This document shows, in pieces, positions 7,867 to 15,112 of a DNA stretch of 64,000 bases; position 1 is the stretch's first letter; each line of letters begins with the position of its first letter. The translations under genes and the position numbers were made by a program. Location: assembly GCF_001668625.1 (NCBI RefSeq), contig NZ_LZLJ01000062.1, positions 1 to 64,000 of the forward strand, given 5' to 3'. The notes under the pieces were generated by a model. That model was not told the origin of the DNA and did not search any database. It saw nothing but the letters and a program-made list of their open reading frames with translations. The DNA is from Mycobacterium sp. 1274756.6. Lineage in GTDB: Bacteria; Actinomycetota; Actinomycetes; Mycobacteriales; Mycobacteriaceae.

Positions 7867-8427
7867 TTACCCCGGCGGACACGAATGGTAGGCATTGCAA
7901 ACGTACGACCGTCGGTCGTCCCACCCCTTGAACCATGTCCCGACTTCGGTGATCAGTAGTTTGAATTCTCCGTGAGCACAGTAAGTGTCGCCACTGTGTG
8001 TTACTGCGCAGGTTGTGGAGTTGTCGGCGATATAACTACCTGGAAGCAATGGCCGCTGCGCTTGGCCGGGCGGGAATTGGATCGCGGCGGTCCAACCATG
8101 GTGAACCGAACGGTTGCCGTTGAACCAGGCGATGTGGTGATCGTCGGGCGGAGCGCCGGGTAATTGTCCCGAGCATCCGAACCCGCCCCAGAACCAGATC
8201 CCGCAGTTGAGCCCGGAAGGCGTCAGGAACCACACCCCAGGTTGGTCGGCCAAAGCGAACTGAGCAGCATCCACGCGCGTGTACCAGGCTGTGATAGAAG
8301 CCAGCTCCGGAAACAGATCCTGGGGATCGTCTCGCGGCACCGCGCCGCCGGGCGCAGCACTGCTGAGACTCATCATCACCGCAACACCCCATGCGGCCGA
8401 CAAACGGACGGTCTTTCGCAGCTTCAC
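7867..8427 (-). CDS. Secreted cysteine-containing protein of unknown function
   Basis: A protein of about 186 residues with a classical signal peptide: basic n-region KLRKTVR, hydrophobic core, and likely cleavage after PGGA or nearby. The mature part has six Cys (in GLNCG, FGCSG, TTCAV, YCAHG, YVCNA and HSCPPG), suggesting three disulfides, and is rich in Trp and Gly. I do not recognise the family. I chose the GTG at 8427 because it puts the basic n-region first. A TTG at 8472 is possible and would overlap the P450 end by 20 nt. It probably shares a transcript with the P450 upstream. Confidence 0.7.
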   Translation of the reverse strand: MKLRKTVRLSAAWGVAVMMSLSSAAPGGAVPRDDPQDLFPELASITAWYTRVDAAQFALADQPGVWFLTPSGLNCGIWFWGGFGCSGQLPGAPPDDHHIAWFNGNRSVHHGWTAAIQFPPGQAQRPLLPGSYIADNSTTCAVTHSGDTYCAHGEFKLLITEVGTWFKGWDDRRSYVCNAYHSCPPG

Positions 8428-8452
8428 CGCCGCCAACGCCCGTACGGTGTCC

Positions 8453-9787
8453 CTACCGCCGCTGCAGGACAACGCTCGCCCCGTTTTCCGGTACCAGCAT
8501 CGGGTGCCGCCGGCGCGGTGGTGAGACAGGGCCGGGCAAGGCGGCGAAAGTCCGTTCCTTCAAGATCGTCTTCAGCAAGATCCGCGCCTCGAACAGCGAC
8601 AGGTTCGCGCCCAGACACCGGTGCGCGCCGCCACCGAATGGTAGCCATAGGTAGGTACTCGGCCGCGCGGCCAAGAATCGCTCTGGCCGGAAGGATTCCG
8701 GGTCCTCATAAAACGTGGGGTCTTCGTGTACAGCGAGAATGGGAACCATGACCAAGGCGCCCTTGGGCAGTTGTAGCCCGTTGAATACTGTGGCGCGGCG
8801 CGCCCTTCGCCCCACAACCGGTACTGCAGGCCGAAGACGTAGGGCCTCGGTGATCACGGCGTCCAGGTAGGCGTCATCACCGGCATCGACTGTTCTGTGC
8901 AATTCATCTAGTACGGCCGGCGAGTGGCTGACGAACTCTGCTATCCACGCCAAGGTGACCGCGGTCGTCTCGTAGCCGGCAAGCACCATGTTTCGCAACC
9001 GGCGCGAGATCCCGAGGTCGCCCTTCGGCTTTTCGGCGGTGTCGTCGACGTGGATGAAATGCATGATCATGCCGCCATCCGAGGAGTTGTCGCCGGCGCG
9101 GCGAGCCGCGATCTCCTCCAGAAGGACGCGATCGATGGCCTTCTCCCACCGCCGCAATGGCGGATACGGCAGTGCGTGGCCACCGGTCAGCAAACCCAGT
9201 GCGCTCAGCCCGATGAAAGCCGTACTCTCCATCGCCCCGAACCAACCGTGCAAAGCGTGGCGCAGTCGTGCGGTACGTGACGGCTCAGTGACCCCGAAGA
9301 TGATCGAGATCATGACGCCCAGCGCCAGATCTGACCCGATCTGGAGGAAGCTTACCGGGGACTCGACCGGCCAATCCTCGATCTGACTAGCTGCCACGCC
9401 GACAATGTCGTCCTCATATGACCGCAATGCGCGACCGTTGAACGGCGGGAAGAGCCGTTTGCGCTCAGCGAGGTGTTCTTCTCCCTCGAGAAAGATGAAC
9501 TCATCGGCGCCGAACAACACGTCGTGGGCGGTCATGCGGCGCAACAATTGTCCGAATGAATACTCGTCGTCGCGATCGGTGAGCACCGCACGGACGTCGG
9601 CGGCGGATCGCGTCACCAGCACCGGGGGAAACATCGGCATGTCAACAAAGAGGCGCTCGCCCAATCGGCTCAACGGGGAGTTCGCCGCACCGGGACGAAG
9701 CAGAGCTCCGATGTCGCCTGCTCCTGACCGGAATCCGACCCGGGGCAGGCACTGCAGCGGGCGTATGTCGCTGACGGTCGTTGTCAT
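8453..9787 (-). CDS. Cytochrome P450
   Basis: A 444-residue P450 monooxygenase. Seen are the I-helix oxygen-binding motif AGYETT, the K-helix ExxR (EALRLRP), the PERF region (SFRPERFL) and the heme-binding loop FGGGAHRCLG with the ligand Cys at about residue 391. No signal or membrane anchor is seen, as usual for bacterial P450s. It is likely to use ferredoxin and reductase from elsewhere, since none is adjacent. The ATG at 9787 directly follows AGAGGGGTCCGG, which supplies the ribosome site. It is divergent from a TetR gene at 9929, a common arrangement for mycobacterial P450s of the CYP135-138 type. The substrate is unknown; a lipid is likely from the mce neighbourhood (inference). Confidence 0.93.
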   Translation of the reverse strand: MTTTVSDIRPLQCLPRVGFRSGAGDIGALLRPGAANSPLSRLGERLFVDMPMFPPVLVTRSAADVRAVLTDRDDEYSFGQLLRRMTAHDVLFGADEFIFLEGEEHLAERKRLFPPFNGRALRSYEDDIVGVAASQIEDWPVESPVSFLQIGSDLALGVMISIIFGVTEPSRTARLRHALHGWFGAMESTAFIGLSALGLLTGGHALPYPPLRRWEKAIDRVLLEEIAARRAGDNSSDGGMIMHFIHVDDTAEKPKGDLGISRRLRNMVLAGYETTAVTLAWIAEFVSHSPAVLDELHRTVDAGDDAYLDAVITEALRLRPAVPVVGRRARRATVFNGLQLPKGALVMVPILAVHEDPTFYEDPESFRPERFLAARPSTYLWLPFGGGAHRCLGANLSLFEARILLKTILKERTFAALPGPVSPPRRRHPMLVPENGASVVLQRR

Positions 9788-9820
9788 CCGGACCCCTCTA
9801 CGGTACGATTACGTTTCATA
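9788..9820 (-). promoter_or_regulatory. Candidate operator/promoter element upstream of the P450
   Basis: Read on the minus strand: TATGAAAC, a 5-nt spacer, CGTACC, GT, then AGAGGGGTCCGG ending at the P450 ATG. It matches the element at 5289-5318 block by block. TATGAAAC is part of the palindrome GTTTATGAAAC. It lies in the divergent gap to a TetR gene, so TetR control is plausible but unproven. Confidence 0.45.
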
Positions 9821-9928
9821 AACTTAGGAATCAGGCTAGCCCTCGGGCTTGGGGGACGTCAACCATCCGCCCTAAACTGCCGCACTGGCATTCCTGTCTG
9901 CGTGCGATCACGCTGGTAACGTCATGCG

Positions 9929-10618
9929 GTGTCCGAGATTCCGGAGATCGCGCTGCCGGCAGTCGACTGGCCGCTCGTCGAAGCGATCCAACGAGTATCC
10001 GTCGGCGCCGCACAGTCACTGCCGCGACGGCGCCATTCACTCGGGCGGGACACCATCGAGCGGATCCAGCGGGCCCGCATCCTCGTAGCGACGGCGGACG
10101 AGGTGGTCGAGCGCGGCTACGCAGCCACTTCGGTGACCTCGATCGGTCGGCGCGCCAACGTGTCCAGTAAGACCTTTTACGCTTATTACGACGGAAAGGA
10201 ACAGGCGTTCCTCGACCTCTATCTGATCGAAGAAGCCGCCCTGGTGCGATTCGCCGAACGCCTGGCTACGGTGACCGATACCGCGGCCTTGCCGCAAGCA
10301 ATCGTGCACTCCTACTTGGAAGTCCTCACCATCGCGCCGCGAATCGCCCGCGTCTTGGTCATGGACGCCCAAGGCGCGACGCCGGGAACGGCGCGCAGGC
10401 GAATCCAGGCACTGCACGAGTTTTCGTCGGTGATCGCCGCGGCATACCGGCGCTCGTCTGGCGGCCGGATCATCGAGACGCACTTCGTGACGGCGCTTGT
10501 GATCACAGCCAACGATCTGATGTATCGCCACCTCCTCTTAGGCGCCGATACGCTCGAGGAACTCGAGAGTGCGATGACCGCGATCGCTGCCCGCCTACTG
10601 AGGCAACCGGAGAACTGA
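9929..10618 (+). CDS. TetR/AcrR-family transcriptional regulator, divergent to P450
   Basis: A 229-residue regulator with an N-terminal extension of about 45 residues. A TetR DNA-binding domain follows (about 48-95; SVTSIGRRANVSSKTFYAYY is the helix-turn-helix), then a helical effector domain. The start is a GTG at 9929; there is no strong ribosome site. It is transcribed away from the P450, and the 141-base gap holds the TATGAAAC-CGTACC element near the P450 end. Divergent TetR-P450 pairs usually show local repression by the TetR protein, which is the most likely role here (inference). Confidence 0.87.
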   Translation: MSEIPEIALPAVDWPLVEAIQRVSVGAAQSLPRRRHSLGRDTIERIQRARILVATADEVVERGYAATSVTSIGRRANVSSKTFYAYYDGKEQAFLDLYLIEEAALVRFAERLATVTDTAALPQAIVHSYLEVLTIAPRIARVLVMDAQGATPGTARRRIQALHEFSSVIAAAYRRSSGGRIIETHFVTALVITANDLMYRHLLLGADTLEELESAMTAIAARLLRQPEN

Positions 10619-10657
10619 TCTCTGGCCAATCGTGTAGAGAAACGTTACCCTTTCCCT

Positions 10658-11302
10658 ATGGCCACGGTTCTCACCCGCAACACAGCACCGCACATCACCG
10701 CACTCTGGCGTGGCACGGCACGCCCGGTCACCGAAACCGACCACGCCTGGGCTGATCTGGGTTCTCGGTCCCGCTTCGCCCGCATCGATCACGAATCGGC
10801 GTTGGTCCGGCTCGCCGAACTCTTCCGCGGATCGTCTGCCTCCTCGACGATCGACGGACCCGCCGATATCGAATTGCTTACGACATTCGCCCCGGGGCGC
10901 CTCAATCAAGCGGCCAGCGCCTGGTATGACCGGGCGCATCCGTGGGCCACAAAAACATTTGACCGCGCCACAGCCACCGGAACGAACTGGTTCACCGCCG
11001 AACGCCGACGACTTGTACGAGCCTGTTTTCCACGAGCTCCGATCGTCCGCTCCGACGAAATCCTTGACATGCTGCCATTCCGCACCTATCTAGGTCCAAG
11101 CGCACTTGACGCGAATCACGACGTCCTGCACATTGATTACAGTCACGATCGGAGAAATGGCTTACTCCTGTCGCGACTCAGCCATGACGAACTCGTACAG
11201 GTCGGTCCGGGCGTCCACCTGGGAATCGGGCTCTTCGGTCGACGCGACCGCCAGACTCGCGGCGTCCTGTACTTCGCCTGCCGAGAACGCAACGCGCAGT
11301 GA
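10658..11302 (+). CDS. Conserved-looking protein of unknown function
   Basis: A 214-residue soluble protein with no signal peptide or membrane segment. I do not recognise the family. The N-terminal half has a WRGT motif followed by a helical stretch. The middle has WYDRAHPWATKTFD. The C-terminal half looks like beta strands with conserved-type residues (VLHIDYSHD, ELVQVGPGVHLGIGLF, GVLYFACRE), which could form a small barrel. Its stop overlaps the GTG of the lactonase-like gene (GTGA), so the two are translationally coupled and may act together. A GAAACGTTACC sequence 5' of the gene (about 10637-10650) resembles part of the element before the P450. Confidence 0.6.
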   Translation: MATVLTRNTAPHITALWRGTARPVTETDHAWADLGSRSRFARIDHESALVRLAELFRGSSASSTIDGPADIELLTTFAPGRLNQAASAWYDRAHPWATKTFDRATATGTNWFTAERRRLVRACFPRAPIVRSDEILDMLPFRTYLGPSALDANHDVLHIDYSHDRRNGLLLSRLSHDELVQVGPGVHLGIGLFGRRDRQTRGVLYFACRERNAQ

Positions 11303-12366
11303 TCGACGCCGAAGCGAACGGCACTGACCAGCACACGCTCTACATAGTCGGCGCACTCGACTCGCGCATCGCCGCGATCCGCGTCCGTTCTGACGGCACG
11401 ATGGCGGCGCTAACGGGATCTCCCTACTCGATTGGCCGACGCGGATCCTTCAGTATCGTTGCCGGCTCTGCGCCGCCACGCCTCTACGCGACCCACTTGA
11501 CCTCCGGCCAGATCGATATCCTCGAATTGTCACCCGGCGGCGTACCCCAGCCGGTTCCCGGATCGCCGTACGTGACAGGGACACCGAGCGGCGGGGCAGC
11601 ACTCAGTCCCCGCGGCGATTTCTTGGTCACCACCGCCATCTCCCGTAAGTCAGGATGGTCGGCCGTCCGATCTTTCCGCATCGCGGGCGATGACCTGTCT
11701 CCCATCGGTCCGCCGGTGCCGGCCGGCGGACGCCTGCGCCATTGCGTTGCACTGCCGGCTCTCAGCCCCGACGGGCGCAACCTCTATGTCGCCAGCTATT
11801 TCGGTCATTGCCTCCTGCGTTTCCGGGTCAGTCGCGACGGCGAGATCTCTTCGCTACGCCAGCAGATACCGACGGGCCGTTGTCCGGTCTCACCGACAGT
11901 CAGCCCCGATGGCCGCAGTATCTACGTCGCCAACGAACTCAGTTGCACCGTCTCGGGCTACCGCATCGCGTCGGACGGGGAGCTCGCTCACGTTCCTGGC
12001 TCACCGTTTCCGACGGGCCGATTCCCCCACGGCGTCACCGTTACATCGGATTCGCGCTTCGCCTACGTGCCCAACTTGTTCAGTGGTTCGATCAGCGGCT
12101 ACGCCGTCGCGGCGAACGGGGCACTGGAGGAACTGGCCGCATCACCGTTCCCAACGAACTCGCGCCGATCGCTACCCGGGCGCGCTCTCTGCTCACCGGA
12201 CGGTCGTACGCTCTACGTCGTGGAGTTGGGGTCGGCGACACGTCGACCCCGGGCCGTCGTCCACCGGTACACCATCGCACGGGACGGTGCGCTGACACCC
12301 GTTCCGGACAGCGGTCTGCAAACACAGATACTTTTCGCAGACGGCCCAGGCTCGGTCATCGCTTGA
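11299..12366 (+). CDS. Seven-bladed beta-propeller protein, lactonase (YbhE/Pgl)-like
   Basis: A 355-residue protein made of repeated beta-propeller blades with recurring signatures such as SPDGRNLYVAS, SPDGRSIYVAN, TSDSRFAYVPN and SPDGRTLYVVE. Each is followed by xGYRIxxDGEL-type turns. This is the pattern of the 6-phosphogluconolactonase (YbhE) / lactonase propeller family. No signal peptide is seen. The start is a GTG at 11299 overlapping the previous stop. Family members may hydrolyse lactones or only bind ligands; the sequence does not decide. It is the last gene of the lower-GC block and faces the convergent SDR gene at 12581. Confidence 0.8.
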   Translation: MIDAEANGTDQHTLYIVGALDSRIAAIRVRSDGTMAALTGSPYSIGRRGSFSIVAGSAPPRLYATHLTSGQIDILELSPGGVPQPVPGSPYVTGTPSGGAALSPRGDFLVTTAISRKSGWSAVRSFRIAGDDLSPIGPPVPAGGRLRHCVALPALSPDGRNLYVASYFGHCLLRFRVSRDGEISSLRQQIPTGRCPVSPTVSPDGRSIYVANELSCTVSGYRIASDGELAHVPGSPFPTGRFPHGVTVTSDSRFAYVPNLFSGSISGYAVAANGALEELAASPFPTNSRRSLPGRALCSPDGRTLYVVELGSATRRPRAVVHRYTIARDGALTPVPDSGLQTQILFADGPGSVIA

Positions 12367-12580
12367 ACAGTCCTTACCGCCCGGGAGGTGAGGCGTACCC
12401 GCCGCCCTAACCCGCGTCGTCTGGCCCGCCCGCGCCGAACGTGCAGTGGCTGCGAGGATTTCGCGATTTTTTCGCAGTGTGTGCACGCTCGGCGAGCGAG
12501 GGCGGGTGCACGCTCGGCGAGTGGGGGCCGCGCGCGTGGGGGCGGGCAGGCCGCGAAAGCGCCGGGCCGGGCCTAGGCTT
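12367..12580. repeat. GC-rich intergenic spacer with a 16-base direct repeat at the compositional break
   Basis: This gap between convergent genes holds no supported coding sequence. GTGCACGCTCGGCGAG occurs at 12481-12496 and again at 12506-12521. A T-rich patch (GATTTTTTCGC) lies at about 12464-12475, then a strongly G-rich stretch. The spacer marks the change from lower-GC genes on the left to very GC-rich genes on the right. Confidence 0.55.
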
Positions 12581-13489
12581 TTACGCCGAGCCGTAGACCG
12601 GGACGCTGGGGCGGGCCTTGGAAAGCAGGTCGGTGACGATCGGGCCGAGCTCGGCGGCGTCCCAGCGGGCACCCTTGTCCGCCTGGGGGCCGTGCGCCCA
12701 GCCCTCGGCGACCCGGATCAGCCCGCCCTCGACCTCGAAGACCTTCCCGGTCACGTCGCGGGCCTCTACGCTGGCCAACCAGGCCACCAGCGGGGAGACG
12801 TTCTCCGGGGCCATCGCGTCGAACTCGGCGTCCTGAGTGGCCATCATCTCGGCGAACACGGTCTCGGTCATCCGGGTGCGCGCCGCCGGGGCGATCGCGT
12901 TCACCGTCACCCCGTAGCGGCCCAGCTCCGCCGACGCCACCAGGGTGAGCGCGGCGATGCCGGCCTTAGCCGCCGAGTAGTTGGCCTGCCCGACACTGCC
13001 CTGCAGCCCGGCGCCGGAGGTGGTGTTGATGATCCGGGCGTCGACGGTCTCGCCGGCCTTGGCCTTGCCCCGCCAGTAGGCGGCGGCGTGGCGCATGGTC
13101 GCGAAGTGGCCCTTGAGGTGCACGGCGACGACGGCGTCGTACTCCTCCTCGCTGGTGTTGGCCAGCATCCGGTCCCGCACGATGCCGGCGTTGTTGACCA
13201 GCACGTCCAGCCCGCCGAAGCCGTCGACGGCGGCCTGGATCAGCTGCTCGGCCTGGCCCCAGTCGGCGACGTTGGAGCCGTTGGCGATCGCCTCGCCGCC
13301 CGCGGCGACGATCTCGTCGACCACGTTCTGCGCGGCGCTGCCGCCGCCGGCCGGTGAGCCGTCCAGGCCCACCCCGATGTCGTTGACCACGACGCGTGCG
13401 CCTTCGGCGGCGAACGCCAGGGCGTGCGCGCGGCCGATCCCGCCGCCCGCACCGGTGACGATGGCCACCCGGCCGTCGAGAACTCCCAT
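12581..13489 (-). CDS. Short-chain dehydrogenase/reductase (Rv3548c-like, KstR2 regulon)
   Basis: A 302-residue classical SDR. It shows the NAD(P) motif TGAGGGIG near the N-terminus, NNAG in the middle and the catalytic YSAAK with the preceding Ser region (TTSGAGLQGSVGQANYSAAK). The C-terminal extension is of the type seen in hydroxysteroid or MaoC-linked SDRs. The ATG at 13489 has a good AGGAGGC ribosome site. The longer frame upstream would overlap the next gene and is rejected. It lies in the position of M. tuberculosis Rv3548c, downstream of an Rv3549c-like SDR and behind the KstR2 box at 14305. A role as an oxidoreductase of sterol-ring intermediates follows from regulon membership; the exact step is not known to me. 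Confidence 0.9.
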   Translation of the reverse strand: MGVLDGRVAIVTGAGGGIGRAHALAFAAEGARVVVNDIGVGLDGSPAGGGSAAQNVVDEIVAAGGEAIANGSNVADWGQAEQLIQAAVDGFGGLDVLVNNAGIVRDRMLANTSEEEYDAVVAVHLKGHFATMRHAAAYWRGKAKAGETVDARIINTTSGAGLQGSVGQANYSAAKAGIAALTLVASAELGRYGVTVNAIAPAARTRMTETVFAEMMATQDAEFDAMAPENVSPLVAWLASVEARDVTGKVFEVEGGLIRVAEGWAHGPQADKGARWDAAELGPIVTDLLSKARPSVPVYGSA

Positions 13490-13524
13490 GTAACTGCCTC
13501 CTGAACCGCTCGGATGAAAGGTGG

Positions 13525-14289
13525 TTATTTGTTGGCGCTGGATGCCGCCAGGTAGCTCGGGGGCTCCCCGCCGCCGTGCACCTGCAGCTCGGCGCCGCTG
13601 ACATACGACGCCAAGTCGGAACTGAGATAGGCCGCGGCCCAGCCGATGTCGGCGGGTGTGGCCAGCCGGCCCAGCGGCACGGTCGCGGCGACCGCGGCCA
13701 CCGAGTCGGCGTCGCCGTAGAACAGCTCGGACTGCTCGGTCTCGACCATGCCGACCACGACGGAGTTGACCCGCACCTTGGGCGCCCACTCCACCGCCAG
13801 GGAGGTGGTGAGGTTGTCCATCCCGGCCTTGGCGGCGCCGTAGGCCGCGGTGCCCGGGGAGGGCCGGTGCGCCGAGACGCTGGAGATGTTCACGATCGCC
13901 CCGCCGCGCTGCTGAGTCTGCATCACCGCGTTGGCGTGCTGGGAGACGTAGAGCGGGCCGAGCAGGTTCAGCTCGACGATCTTGCGGGAGAAGTTGGCCG
14001 AGGCGTCGGCGGCCAGCGCGTAGGGCGAACCGCCGGCGTTGTTGACCACCACGTCGAGGCGGCCGTGGGCGGCGACGATCGCCTCGATCATCGCGGCGAC
14101 CGCGGCGTCGTCACGCACGTCGCAGGCGTGGAACTCATAGGGCAGGTCCTCGACCGGGCGGCGGGCGCAGGTGATCACGGTGGCGCCCTGGTCGGCGAAG
14201 ACGGCGCTGATGCCGGCGCCGACCCCGCGCACCCCGCCGGTCACCAGGACGACCCGGTCGGCCAATCCGAGGTTGATCGCGTCGGTCAC
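13525..14289 (-). CDS. Short-chain dehydrogenase/reductase (Rv3549c-like, KstR2 regulon)
   Basis: A 254-residue classical SDR with TGGVRGVGAG cofactor motif, NNAGG, a catalytic Ser (SSVSAHRP) and YGAAK. The GTG at 14289 was chosen because the conserved Rossmann start follows after about 12 residues; the open frame beyond covers the operator and the divergent echA20. It is the first gene of a minus-strand pair with the SDR at 12581. It is controlled from the divergent promoter containing the KstR2 box at 14305-14318, only 15 bases upstream. It corresponds by position to M. tuberculosis Rv3549c in HIP catabolism. Confidence 0.9.
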   Translation of the reverse strand: MTDAINLGLADRVVLVTGGVRGVGAGISAVFADQGATVITCARRPVEDLPYEFHACDVRDDAAVAAMIEAIVAAHGRLDVVVNNAGGSPYALAADASANFSRKIVELNLLGPLYVSQHANAVMQTQQRGGAIVNISSVSAHRPSPGTAAYGAAKAGMDNLTTSLAVEWAPKVRVNSVVVGMVETEQSELFYGDADSVAAVAATVPLGRLATPADIGWAAAYLSSDLASYVSGAELQVHGGGEPPSYLAASSANK

Positions 14290-14304
14290 TGTGCTAGCGT
14301 ACCA

Positions 14305-14318
14305 AGCAAGTGCTTGCT
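14305..14318. promoter_or_regulatory. KstR2 operator between SDR and echA20
   Basis: AGCAAGTGCTTGCT fits the published KstR2 consensus AnCAAGnnCTTGnT at every fixed position. It lies between divergent starts at 14289 (minus) and 14357 (plus). KstR2 with HIP-CoA as ligand should therefore control both the SDR pair and echA20-ipdABC. Confidence 0.92.
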
Positions 14319-14356
14319 CAGGTAATCGTGCCCCGGAAGCGACAGGAAAGGCCCTG

Positions 14357-15112
14357 ATGCCGATCACATCCACCACCACCGAACCGGGCATCGTTTCGGT
14401 CACCGTCGACTACCCGCCGGTCAACGCACTGCCCTCACGGGCCTGGTTCGAGCTGGCCGACACCATCACCGCGGCCGGCGCCGACATGGCCACCCACGCG
14501 GTGATCCTGCGCGCCGAGGGCCGCGGCTTCAACGCCGGTGTGGACATCAAGGAGATGCAGAACACCGAGGGCTTCACCGCCCTGATCGACGCCAACCGCG
14601 GCTGCTTCGCCGCGTTCAAGGCCGTCTACGAGTGCGCGGTCCCGGTGATCGCCGCGGTCAACGGCTTCTGCGTCGGCGGCGGCATCGGGCTGGTCGGCAA
14701 CGCCGACGTCATCGTCGCCTCCGACGACGCCAAATTCGGGCTGCCGGAAGTGGAGCGCGGCGCCCTCGGCGCGGCCACCCACCTGTCCCGGCTGGTGCCG
14801 CAGCACATGATGCGCCGGCTGTTCTACACCGCGGCCACCGTCGACGCGCACACGCTGGCCGACTTCGGCTCGGTGCACGAGGTGGTGCCGCGCGCCGAAC
14901 TCGACGAGGCGGCGCTGCGGGTGGCCCGCGACATCGCCGCCAAGGACACCCGGGTGATCCGGGCCGCCAAGGAAGCGCTGAACCTCATCGACGTGCAGAA
15001 GGTCAACTCCAGCTACCGGATGGAGCAGGGCTTCACCTTCGAGCTCAACCTGTCCGGCGTGGCCGACGAGCACCGCGACGAGTTCGCCGGGACCGAGAAG
15101 GGGAAGAAATGA
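14357..15112 (+). CDS. echA20: Enoyl-CoA hydratase-family ring hydrolase EchA20
   Basis: A 251-residue crotonase-fold protein. It shows the oxyanion-hole region GRGFNAGVDIKEM, the second loop CVGGGIGLVGNADVIVAS, and PEVERGALGAATHLSRLVP. In M. tuberculosis EchA20 (Rv3550) opens the last sterol-derived ring, producing COCHEA-CoA, the substrate of IpdAB. The ATG at 14357 follows AGGAAAGG; the reading upstream of it crosses the KstR2 box and is not coding. Its stop overlaps the ipdA ATG (ATGA). It is the first gene of the coupled operon echA20-ipdA-ipdB-ipdC. Confidence 0.95.
   Translation: MPITSTTTEPGIVSVTVDYPPVNALPSRAWFELADTITAAGADMATHAVILRAEGRGFNAGVDIKEMQNTEGFTALIDANRGCFAAFKAVYECAVPVIAAVNGFCVGGGIGLVGNADVIVASDDAKFGLPEVERGALGAATHLSRLVPQHMMRRLFYTAATVDAHTLADFGSVHEVVPRAELDEAALRVARDIAAKDTRVIRAAKEALNLIDVQKVNSSYRMEQGFTFELNLSGVADEHRDEFAGTEKGKK

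Noticed and set aside
12367..12580. An attachment site or tRNA-linked integration site at the compositional junction
   Set aside because: No tRNA gene, integrase or matching att repeat is present in the window; only a short direct repeat is seen.
12446..13357. Long plus-strand open frames antisense to the SDR genes
   Set aside because: They are Gly/Val/His/Arg-rich shadows produced by GC-rich third positions; the minus-strand SDRs have full family motifs and ribosome sites.
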